From Oscillospiraceae bacterium (GTDB lineage Bacteria > Bacillota > Clostridia > Oscillospirales > Oscillospiraceae), in NCBI GenBank assembly GCA_009786775.1, contig WQRL01000162.1, positions 1-5,306 on the forward strand: a stretch of 5,306 bases of DNA, in the 5' to 3' direction. The translations under genes and the position numbers were made by a program. The stretch's first letter is position 1; every line of letters begins with the position of its first letter. The notes under the pieces are model-generated. The model saw nothing but the letters and a program-made list of their open reading frames with translations, searched no databases and was not told the origin of the DNA. Below are positions 1 to 5,306 of the stretch, in pieces.

Positions 1-51
1 TTTGAGGTGATGTTTGAACCTGATTTCACTTCAGTTTTATACGGTGAGTAG
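1..51 (+). CDS. Possible 3' end of an upstream gene (partial)
   Basis: The first frame is open from the left edge and reads 16 residues (FEVMFEPDFTSVLYGE) before a TAG stop. The other two forward frames meet stops within the first ten or so bases, so this is the only frame in which an upstream + strand gene could enter the window. The codons are ordinary for the neighbouring genes, but the piece is too short to assign a family. It may equally be non-coding. If real, the gene is separated from the next one by more than 300 bases and a promoter, so it is probably not part of the same operon. Confidence 0.3.
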   Translation, partial: FEVMFEPDFTSVLYGE

Positions 52-264
52 GCAGGTTATGGGGCTTGCTACAGGTGCTTGTCAAAAAACAGTGGTTTTC
101 TGCATGAATTAGGAGCTGTTAAAGGGGCTCGGTGAAGGGTCGTGAAATCTTAGAAAACTACTGAAATTGCACCCTAAATGAAGCTGCAATATACACCGAA
201 ATTCGCAAGAGAAAAGTTTGTAGGGAAATGGAAAGAAAAATGGGTGAAATTCATCGGTAAATGT
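52..264. other. AT-rich intergenic region upstream of the operon
   Basis: No credible gene, RNA gene or terminator was found here. The stretch is visibly richer in A and T than the genes that follow. It contains several copies of the hexamer GAAATT (163-168, 198-203, 246-251). Two of them sit in 9-bp imperfect-centre palindromes: CGAAATTCG at 197-205 and TGAAATTCA at 245-253, the second ending about 11 bases upstream of the proposed -35 box. These could be regulator sites or chance in AT-rich DNA. Confidence 0.5.
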
Positions 265-299
265 TTGACGTTTCAGTAGAAATCTGTTAAAGTTATAAT
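265..299 (+). promoter_or_regulatory. Probable sigma-A type promoter of the operon
   Basis: A good -35 box, TTGACG, lies at 265-270. Seventeen bases further on is TAAAGT (288-293), directly preceded by TGT (285-287), which fits an extended -10 element. Immediately next to it, at 294-299, is a perfect TATAAT, but this lies 23 bases from the -35 box, and a 17-18 base spacer for it gives only poor -35 matches. One or both -10 boxes may be used. Transcription would start near 300-306, giving a leader of about 60 bases before the first ATG at 365. Confidence 0.6.
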
Positions 300-307
300 C
301 GTTATTG

Positions 308-315
308 AAGCGCTT
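308..315. promoter_or_regulatory. Palindrome AAGCGCTT at the predicted transcription start
   Basis: AAGCGCTT is a perfect 8-bp palindrome located 8-15 bases downstream of the TATAAT box, where a repressor would block initiation. The centre resembles the core of LacI/GalR-family operators, including the CcpA cre core, but the flanking TG and CA of a cre site are missing. The same area also offers GCGC-TTTG-GCGC (310-321), a 4-bp stem with a four-base loop. Operator function is an inference from position and symmetry only. Confidence 0.3.
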
Positions 316-350
316 TGGCGCATTTGATAAAAGTAGTAAGTTAGGAAATC

Positions 351-357
351 AAAGGAG
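351..357 (+). promoter_or_regulatory. Ribosome binding site deciding the start of the rhodanese gene
   Basis: AAAGGAG lies seven bases upstream of the ATG at 365. It settles the start against an in-frame TTG at 305, which lies at about the predicted transcription start and would add 20 charged residues in front of an otherwise typical lipoprotein signal peptide. Confidence 0.85.
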
Positions 358-364
358 AAATAAA

Positions 365-1522
365 ATGAAGAAGATTCTATCGCTTTGCCTTGTATTGGCA
401 TTGGTGGCAGCATTTGCGGCGGGATGTGCACAGGCGCCTGCGCCACAGCCCCCTGCACAGCCAGTTGCGGAAGCCCCGGTTGAACCTGCGCAAACCCCAG
501 AAGAACCTGCGCAAGCCACGGAAGAACCCGCACAACCCCCTGCGTCTGACGCAGAACCGGCAGACCCTAGTGACGAAACCGAACCAGAACCAGTGGCAGA
601 ACCTATACAGGAACCTACAGGCCCTGTCATGATTACAGTTGAAGAGTTAATGCCCATTTTTGAAGACGATAATGTAATACTAATAGGTGCAATTAACCCG
701 ACAGCGGCACTAGTTCCATTTTCACATGCGGCAAACCCAATCCGCGGCTCTTTCCTTGTCTGGACTGACGACATATATGGGCCGAGCGCAGACCTTCTGT
801 CAATGGAGTTGGGCTTTGGAAGAATCCCCCTTGCACAGATGGAGGATCTTTTGTCCAGAACAGGCGGTACGCCTGAGAGCTTGTTTGTAGTCTACCATTC
901 AGATGCTATGGCGGTTGGCGCAAGGGTTGCTTGGCATCTGTACATGCTGGGCCTTGATGTCAGATTCTTAGACGGCGGCGTGCCGGCTTGGAGAGCTGCA
1001 AATGGCCGCACCGGTGCGAGCAGCAGGCTTGCAAACCAAGCTGTTGTAAGTGAATTTAGAGCACCTAATTACAATCCGTCAGTTAATAATGTCACCCTGG
1101 AAGAAGTAATAGCAGCAGCCCAAAACCCTGCGCAGTGGGTCATAGTTGACACTCGTGCCCAAGGCGAATACGACGGCGAACGCACAGGTGCGTCCTCCGG
1201 CGGCTTTGGAACCGGAAGAATCGCAGGCTCTGTACATGTTGAGTGGTCAAGACTCCATGATTCCGACGGAATCAGGCTCCCTGATGAGCAGCTTCTGGAA
1301 CTGTTTAATTTTGTCGGCGACAGAAATGTTATCGTTTTCTGCCAAGGCGGAGTCCGTTCGTCATATTCATGGCTTGTTCTTAGAGATTTAGGTTTTAATG
1401 TATGGAACTACGACGGCTCATGGATTGAGTGGTCATATGCAGCATCCACCGCAAGCGACTATCCAAGCGACGTGATTCTTGGACTTACAGAGCTCTGGTC
1501 CGACAATGGCAGAGTAATCTAG
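365..1522 (+). CDS. Lipoprotein with tandem rhodanese domains (sulfurtransferase)
   Basis: A 385-residue predicted lipoprotein and thiosulfate/3-mercaptopyruvate-type sulfurtransferase, expected to act on the outer face of the membrane. Residues 1-20 are a signal peptide (MKK, then a hydrophobic core) ending in the lipobox FAAGC, with C21 as the lipidated residue. Residues 22-87 form a Pro/Glu/Ala-rich spacer. Two rhodanese domains follow. The first (about 88-215) has no cysteine at the active-site position (YHSDAMAVGAR, 177-187), as is normal for the structural N-terminal domain of this family. The second (about 240-385) has VDTR (261-264), the catalytic loop CQGGVRS with C326 and R331, and YDGSWIEW near the end. 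The roughly 298-residue catalytic part matches the usual two-domain length. The start at 365 is supported by a signal peptide and a strong ribosome site. It is the first gene of the operon and lies 15 bases ahead of the next one. The sulfur donor and acceptor are unknown. It is reminiscent of E. coli YnjE, which has three rhodanese domains, so I give no symbol. Confidence 0.92.
   Translation: MKKILSLCLVLALVAAFAAGCAQAPAPQPPAQPVAEAPVEPAQTPEEPAQATEEPAQPPASDAEPADPSDETEPEPVAEPIQEPTGPVMITVEELMPIFEDDNVILIGAINPTAALVPFSHAANPIRGSFLVWTDDIYGPSADLLSMELGFGRIPLAQMEDLLSRTGGTPESLFVVYHSDAMAVGARVAWHLYMLGLDVRFLDGGVPAWRAANGRTGASSRLANQAVVSEFRAPNYNPSVNNVTLEEVIAAAQNPAQWVIVDTRAQGEYDGERTGASSGGFGTGRIAGSVHVEWSRLHDSDGIRLPDEQLLELFNFVGDRNVIVFCQGGVRSSYSWLVLRDLGFNVWNYDGSWIEWSYAASTASDYPSDVILGLTELWSDNGRVI
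482..544 (+). repeat. Three 21-bp tandem repeats encoding the EPAQ spacer
   Basis: Three in-frame 21-base units encode EPAQTPE, EPAQATE and EPAQPPA (residues 40-60 of the rhodanese lipoprotein). The DNA units share GAACC(T/C)GC(G/A)CAA and diverge after it. They lie in the unstructured spacer between lipid anchor and enzyme. Because the unit is a multiple of three, gain or loss of copies would change spacer length without breaking the frame. Confidence 0.85.
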
Positions 1523-1537
1523 TTAGGAGGAAAATCA

Positions 1538-3322
1538 ATGGCATATCAGCAAAGTGTAATGGACAAAATGCGCGAGATTGCACAGGACTGCCAAGGCAGC
1601 CAGACATCATATTGCAATGCGCGCTGTCCCATGCATACGGACGCAACGAAGTATATTCAGCAAATCAGCGAGAACAAGCTGGAAGATGCAATTGTGACAA
1701 TTCGTGAAAAGCTATTTCTACCAGGCTCTCTGGGCAGGGTCTGCGCCCATCCCTGTGAGACCGAATGCCGCAGAAACACAGAATATGGACAGCCTCTCTC
1801 CATTGCTGCACTTAAAAGATATGCGGCTGACAAGGCGGATAAAGAGGAACTCTGGGATGTTTCCAAAAAGCCCTCAAGCGGGAAGAAAACCGCAGTAATA
1901 GGCGCAGGGCCTGCCGGTGCGCAGGCAGCAATCGACCTGGCCAAGGAAGGCCATGCCGTGACGGTTTACGAGAAACTTCCCGTAGTCGGCGGCATGATGC
2001 GCGTGGGCATACCCGAGTACCGCCTGCCGGCGGCCGTAATTGATTTCGAGTACAAATATCTATCCAAACTGGGGATTGAACTAAAGCTCGGGGTTGAGGT
2101 TGGAAAGGATGTTACCTTTGACAGCCTGATTTCAGAGCACGATGCTGTCGTCCTTGCAAACGGAGCGCATAAGAGCTTCGTTCCATCTGTAGCAGGTATG
2201 GAGGGCGTTGAAGGGATTACAAATGCCGTTGATTTTCTCAAAGAGACCTCTCTCGGTGAAAACAATTTTGAAGTAAAAGGCGATGTAATCGTAATCGGCG
2301 GCGGTGATGTGAGCATGGACTGCGCACGCACAGCGGCTAGGCGCGGCGCGAGAAGCGTAACTACAGTATCCCTGGAATGCTTGGAAGAACTTCCCGCAAG
2401 TGCTCACGAGCAGGATGGAGCCATCGAAGAGGGGGTTGCGTTTGCCTGTGGCTGGTGTGCCGAAGAAGTGATAAGCGAGGGGGGGCGCATTAAGGCCGTG
2501 ACATTCGTAGAATGTACATCCTGTTTTGATGCGCAGGGAAATTTTGCCCCCACATTCGGCGACGACAGAAGAACTATTGAGTGCGCCACGCTGATATTTG
2601 CGACCGGGCAGATTGTTTTGGACGTCACAGAAGGTGCGCTGGAGCAGGGTGGCGGAGGCAGGTATGTAGCGGATAAGCAGACTCTTGCCACGAAGCTGGA
2701 TAAAGTTTTCGTAGCAGGCGATAATGCCGGGGGCACGATTGTTGTCGAGGCTATGGCACTCGGGCGCAAAGCCGCAATTTCCGTTAACCGCTTCCTAGCT
2801 GGTCAGGATATCTCGGCGAACAGGGATTTTGAAAACGAATATGACTTCAAATCACAGCTTGACATCCCCCTTCCTAAGGATGTGGAGGATCTTCCGAGAA
2901 AGCACACCACGACGATCCCGGTTGTGGAGCGCAACAACTTTAGCGAATGCGACCTGGGCTTTGACGATGAAACGGCTCTCGCTGAGAGCAGCCGTTGCCT
3001 CAAGTGTGAGTGCAAGGAGTGCATGAGAGAATGTATCATGCTAAATGACTTCACACAGTATCCGGGTGCGCTGTTTAAGAAGTTTCTTGAGGATGGAGAT
3101 ATTGAGCCCATCGTGGCATACTCATGTAATATGTGCGACCAGTGTACGCTTGTCTGTCCCAAGGAATTTAAGTTTGCCGAACTATTCGGGGCGATCCGTA
3201 AGGACATGGTCAAGGCCAACAACGGCCAGTCGCCTATCCCTGGGCACAAGGCTATTAATATGCATCAGCTATTGGGCTTCTCGAAGCTCTTCACGGTAAG
3301 AATCAAAGGAGGTGGCAAATAA
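1538..3322 (+). CDS. GltD-like FAD/NAD(P)H oxidoreductase fused to HdrC-like Fe-S domain
   Basis: A 594-residue cytoplasmic flavoprotein predicted to take electrons from NAD(P)H through FAD to iron-sulfur clusters. Residues 1-100 are the N-terminal Fe-S domain of the glutamate synthase small subunit/dihydropyrimidine dehydrogenase family, with C18, C26, C30-P and GRVC(69)-x3-C73-x3-C77. The FAD fold follows, with GAGPAG at 122-127 and E145 at the end of its second strand. The NAD(P)H fold has GGGDVSMD at 254-261, and GD at 394-395 closes the FAD site. At the end of the strand after GGGDVSMD the sequence is SLE (278-280) rather than the YRR typical of NADPH-using GltD, so NADH is the likelier donor (inference). 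After about residue 480 comes an HdrC-like extension with C487-x2-C490-x-C492-x2-C495-x3-C499 and C530-x2-C533-x2-C536-x3-C540-P. AGGAGG sits seven bases before the ATG. Its stop overlaps the HdrB-like gene by one base, which suggests one complex. It is unlikely to be true glutamate synthase, as no large subunit is present and the tail is foreign to GltD. Confidence 0.9.
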   Translation: MAYQQSVMDKMREIAQDCQGSQTSYCNARCPMHTDATKYIQQISENKLEDAIVTIREKLFLPGSLGRVCAHPCETECRRNTEYGQPLSIAALKRYAADKADKEELWDVSKKPSSGKKTAVIGAGPAGAQAAIDLAKEGHAVTVYEKLPVVGGMMRVGIPEYRLPAAVIDFEYKYLSKLGIELKLGVEVGKDVTFDSLISEHDAVVLANGAHKSFVPSVAGMEGVEGITNAVDFLKETSLGENNFEVKGDVIVIGGGDVSMDCARTAARRGARSVTTVSLECLEELPASAHEQDGAIEEGVAFACGWCAEEVISEGGRIKAVTFVECTSCFDAQGNFAPTFGDDRRTIECATLIFATGQIVLDVTEGALEQGGGGRYVADKQTLATKLDKVFVAGDNAGGTIVVEAMALGRKAAISVNRFLAGQDISANRDFENEYDFKSQLDIPLPKDVEDLPRKHTTTIPVVERNNFSECDLGFDDETALAESSRCLKCECKECMRECIMLNDFTQYPGALFKKFLEDGDIEPIVAYSCNMCDQCTLVCPKEFKFAELFGAIRKDMVKANNGQSPIPGHKAINMHQLLGFSKLFTVRIKGGGK

Positions 3323-4086
3323 TGTCAAGAAAAGCATTTTTGCCCGGCTGTGCGCTACCGTCATACAGCCCCGAAAACGTATCCAAGACCATTATGTACC
3401 TAAAGTCTGTTTATCCAGACCTTTCTGTCATCCAGAAATGTTGCGGCAAGCCCACAAAGGCGGTAGGCCAGGCGGAACTTTTTACGCAGCGCTTTAACGG
3501 GCTGGTTGAAGATATAAAGTACTGCGGTGCCGATGAGGTTATCATTGCATGTCAGAGCTGTATGAACACGCTCAAAGAATGCAAGGATTATGAAACAAGG
3601 TCGCTTTGGGCGCTGTTTCCGGAAATCGGGCTTCCGAAAGAAGTTTTGGGCAAAGCTAAGGACTCAGATGTTGTATTCTCTGTCCAAGACTCTTGCTCTG
3701 TGCGTGGAAACACAGATATTCACGATGGCATCCGCTGGATTCTTACAGAGCTGGGATACAAGTACGAAGAATCCCCGAGAACCCGTGAAAACACCCGTTG
3801 CTGCGGCTTTGGAGGCATGGTGGGGGCGGCAAACCCCGATGTGGCTATGCGGGTAATGAAGCGCCGTGTCGATGATTTCACGACTCCGTACATAGTAACC
3901 TACTGCGCAGCCTGCCGTCAGTCCATGCTAAAAGCAGGAGGCAAGGCGTGGCACATCCTAGACCTAGTGTGGGGTGACGTTGTAACTTCAAACACAGTGC
4001 CGCCTGAAGATGTTCTGGCGAGCCCTGTCAAAGCATGGAAAAACAGATACCGCAGCAAAGGCCTAATAAAGAAGGCGTATAGGTAA
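3322..4086 (+). CDS. HdrB-like protein with two CCG domains
   Basis: A 254-residue cysteine-rich protein of the CCG-domain family, whose best-known members are heterodisulfide reductase subunit B and related Fe-S oxidoreductases. Both CCG motifs are complete: C10 ... C40-C41-G ... C77-x2-C80, and C125 ... C160-C161-G ... C195-x2-C198. In methanogen HdrB each such motif holds a non-cubane [4Fe-4S] cluster that carries out disulfide cleavage, so two clusters are predicted here. No signal peptide or membrane segment is present, so it is cytoplasmic. It starts within the stop codon of the upstream flavoprotein (TAATG), with AAAGGAGG nine bases before the ATG, consistent with translational coupling and equal amounts. 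With the HdrC-like tail of its neighbour it forms an HdrB-HdrC pair fed by an NAD(P)H flavoprotein in place of HdrA. The substrate is unknown and need not be CoM-S-S-CoB. Related CCG proteins also occur in lactate, glycolate and sulfite-linked enzymes, but those partners are absent here. Confidence 0.9.
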   Translation: MSRKAFLPGCALPSYSPENVSKTIMYLKSVYPDLSVIQKCCGKPTKAVGQAELFTQRFNGLVEDIKYCGADEVIIACQSCMNTLKECKDYETRSLWALFPEIGLPKEVLGKAKDSDVVFSVQDSCSVRGNTDIHDGIRWILTELGYKYEESPRTRENTRCCGFGGMVGAANPDVAMRVMKRRVDDFTTPYIVTYCAACRQSMLKAGGKAWHILDLVWGDVVTSNTVPPEDVLASPVKAWKNRYRSKGLIKKAYR

Positions 4087-4135
4087 AAATAACGCGCTTT
4101 AGATATTACTCACTTAGATATATGGAGGAAAGCAA

Positions 4136-4918
4136 ATGGAAGATAATGAAAACAAGGTTGAAGGCGAAATTCAGCCGGCGCAAGAGACTACAGTAAGCAG
4201 TGAAACTCAGTCAGGTGAAGTAAAAAAGCCCGAAAAGAAAAAAGGCGGATTGCTGAAGATTATTATTTTCGTAGTAGTTATTGCAGCAGCTGTTATAATT
4301 GCATACGTGACTGGACTTACAGACCGGATTCAAGATATTGCGGGCATGCGCGTATGGTTTGAAAACTTTGGGTTCTGGGGATATCTTGTCTTTATCGTGC
4401 TATATGTCGTTGCGGCGACATTTATGCTCCCGGCATTCCCTTTCACATTGGTAGCAGGCCTGGTGTTCGGCTCTATACTCGGCGGCCTTCTGTCACTTAT
4501 TGCGGCCACCATTGGTGCGGTATTCGCGTTTATAATTGCACGCTATGTCGCAAGGGACACTATTGTAAGCAAGTTTGGAAGCAGCCCTTTGTTTAAGAAA
4601 ATTGATGATGGGCTTAGGGATAATGGCGTGAGCTTTTTGATTTTAACCCGGCTTGTACCAATATTTCCGTACAATGTTCAAAACTACATCTATGGACTTA
4701 CTCCTATTAAGTTAGGTACATACGCATTAGTATCGTTTATATGCATGGCTCCCGGTGCATTTATTTACGCATTTTTAGCGGGGATAATTATTGAAGAAGG
4801 CATAACGCCGATGCTTGCAGTATACTTTGCTGGTGCAGGTGTTGTCTTGTTCCTAGTTTCACTCATTCCAAAATACATTGCCAAGAAGAAGGGCATAAAA
4901 TTACAAGATGATGAATAA
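4136..4918 (+). CDS. TVP38/TMEM64 family membrane protein (VTT domain)
   Basis: A 260-residue inner-membrane protein of the TVP38/TMEM64 branch of the DedA (VTT) superfamily. A charged cytoplasmic tail (1-38, acidic then KKPEKKKGG) precedes the first membrane helix (about 39-60). A second helix lies at about 79-97. The VTT core follows: LPAFPFTLVAGLVFG (98-112), a glycine/alanine-rich segment ending in FIIAR (132-136), then TRLVPIFPYN (171-180) and NYIYGLT (183-189), the conserved re-entrant loop signature. Two more helices lie at about 194-218 and 225-247, and the C terminus is basic (KYIAKKKG). Relatives include E. coli YdjX and YdjZ. Members are proposed to move small molecules or lipids, but the substrate is unproven. 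GGAGGA lies six bases before the ATG. The 49-base gap after the HdrB-like gene shows no terminator, so it is probably in the same operon. Confidence 0.9.
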   Translation: MEDNENKVEGEIQPAQETTVSSETQSGEVKKPEKKKGGLLKIIIFVVVIAAAVIIAYVTGLTDRIQDIAGMRVWFENFGFWGYLVFIVLYVVAATFMLPAFPFTLVAGLVFGSILGGLLSLIAATIGAVFAFIIARYVARDTIVSKFGSSPLFKKIDDGLRDNGVSFLILTRLVPIFPYNVQNYIYGLTPIKLGTYALVSFICMAPGAFIYAFLAGIIIEEGITPMLAVYFAGAGVVLFLVSLIPKYIAKKKGIKLQDDE

Positions 4919-4923
4919 GGGGA
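4917..4923 (+). promoter_or_regulatory. Ribosome binding site favouring the TTG start of the ynjB-like gene
   Basis: AAGGGGA, overlapping the stop of the TVP38 gene, lies eight bases upstream of TTG at 4932. The in-frame ATG codons at 4908 and 4911 have no comparable site in front of them. The TTG start also gives the compact signal peptide beginning MKRV. Confidence 0.55.
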
Positions 4924-4931
4924 TTTATAAA

Positions 4932-5306
4932 TTGAAAAGAGTATTAGCACTTGTTTTGGCGGGGCTTATTCTCTTCGTGGCAGCGGTTGGCTGCGGCAGG
5001 GAGGAGCCTTCTGTTGCGGAGATTGATTTTAATGACTTTGATGCTGTCCTAGAGGCGGCCAGAGGCACCACGGTGACATTCTTCGGCTGGGGCGGCAGCG
5101 CCGCCACTAATGGATGGCTTGATAATGTTGTGGCTCCGTCGCTCTATGAGCAGTATGGAGTCACCTTGAGCCGTGTACCCATGGATATTGACGGTATACT
5201 GAGTAAGCTCATGGGTGAAAAGCAAGCGGGTGTAACCACAGGAGATATTGATGTGGTGTGGATAAATGGCGAGAACTTCTACACAGCCAAGACCGGGGAT
5301 TTACTT
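4932..5306 (+). CDS. ynjB: YnjB-like ABC transporter solute-binding lipoprotein (partial)
   Basis: The first 125 residues of a solute-binding lipoprotein, cut by the window end. The signal peptide (MKRV, then a hydrophobic stretch) ends in the lipobox AVGC with C21. The mature part contains FFGWGGS, YEQYGVTLSRV, a K-LMGEKQAG segment, and DIDVVWINGENF followed by an aromatic/basic stretch. The WINGENF block and the WGGS motif near the start are what I recognise as YnjB-family, so the product should deliver a ligand to a YnjC/YnjD-type permease and ATPase. Those genes are expected just beyond 5306. The E. coli ynjBCD ligand is not established. The start is uncertain: TTG at 4932 has the better ribosome site, while ATG at 4908 or 4911 is in frame, overlaps the TVP38 stop and would add seven or eight residues before the signal peptide. 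The gene follows TVP38 without any gap for a promoter. Confidence 0.8.
   Translation, partial: MKRVLALVLAGLILFVAAVGCGREEPSVAEIDFNDFDAVLEAARGTTVTFFGWGGSAATNGWLDNVVAPSLYEQYGVTLSRVPMDIDGILSKLMGEKQAGVTTGDIDVVWINGENFYTAKTGDLL

Noticed and set aside
86..99. Hairpin AAAAC-agtg-GTTTT as a terminator of the upstream gene
   Set aside because: The stem is five mostly A-T pairs and the sequence after it is not a T run, so it would not work as an intrinsic terminator.
305..318. Catabolite-response (cre) element
   Set aside because: Only the AAGCGCTT core fits; the flanking TG and CA positions do not match, so I list only a generic palindrome.
305..364. TTG start at 305 adding 20 residues to the rhodanese gene
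   Set aside because: It lies at the predicted transcription start, has no ribosome site and places charged residues before a complete signal peptide that starts at 365.
349..774. Long minus-strand open frame rich in Ala, Gly, Ser and Cys
   Set aside because: It is the antisense shadow of the signal peptide and Pro/Glu/Ala spacer of the rhodanese lipoprotein; the forward frame has a signal peptide, domains and a ribosome site.
2479..2485. Run of seven G as a frameshift or programmed slippage site
   Set aside because: The reading frame continues intact through conserved family motifs on both sides, so there is no sign of a shift.
1538..3322. Glutamate synthase small subunit (gltD)
   Set aside because: The fold is shared, but the HdrC-like tail, the CCG partner gene and the lack of a large subunit argue for a different enzyme.
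3312..3497. Small + strand frame beginning with GTG at 3312
   Set aside because: It is out of frame with the HdrB-like gene, whose CCG motifs and ribosome site prove the frame starting at 3322.
4099..4121. Direct repeat TTAGATAT (4099-4106 and 4114-4121) before the TVP38 gene, as operator or internal promoter
   Set aside because: Two 8-base AT-rich copies are weak evidence, and no matching -35 and -10 pair was seen.

Overview
The window looks like a piece of a chromosome from an anaerobic, Gram-positive-type bacterium, most likely a clostridial Firmicute. The signs are strong AGGAGG-type ribosome sites, N-terminal lipobox signal peptides, no sign of outer-membrane export, and oxygen-sensitive redox proteins (HdrB-type CCG domains and several [4Fe-4S] motifs). 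The taxonomic call is an inference from style, not from a marker gene.

Layout: positions 1-51 may hold the last codons of an upstream gene. Positions 52-264 are AT-rich and non-coding. A promoter lies at about 265-299, followed by an 8-bp palindrome at the expected transcription start. Five genes then follow, all on the + strand and tightly spaced: (1) a lipoprotein with a Pro/Glu/Ala linker and a tandem rhodanese (sulfurtransferase) region; (2) a GltD-like FAD/NAD(P)H oxidoreductase that carries an extra HdrC-like pair of iron-sulfur motifs at its C terminus; (3) an HdrB-like protein with two complete CCG motifs, overlapping gene 2 by one base; (4) a TVP38/TMEM64 (VTT/DedA-superfamily) membrane protein; (5) a YnjB-like solute-binding lipoprotein cut off by the window end. 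No terminator is visible between them, so one operon is likely.

How they may work together: genes 2 and 3 together make a complete electron path, NAD(P)H to FAD to Fe-S clusters to the non-cubane clusters of HdrB. This is the chemistry used to split disulfides in heterodisulfide reductase, but here without HdrA. The rhodanese and the YnjB-like binding protein are predicted to sit outside the membrane, and the TVP38 protein spans it. Rhodanese, TVP38 and YnjB are also neighbours in the E. coli ydjXYZ-ynjABCDE locus, whose substrate is not settled. The window therefore looks like an anaerobe's version of that locus with a dedicated disulfide-reductase-like module added. A role in uptake and reduction of a sulfur (or selenium) compound is the best guess, but the substrate cannot be read from the sequence.
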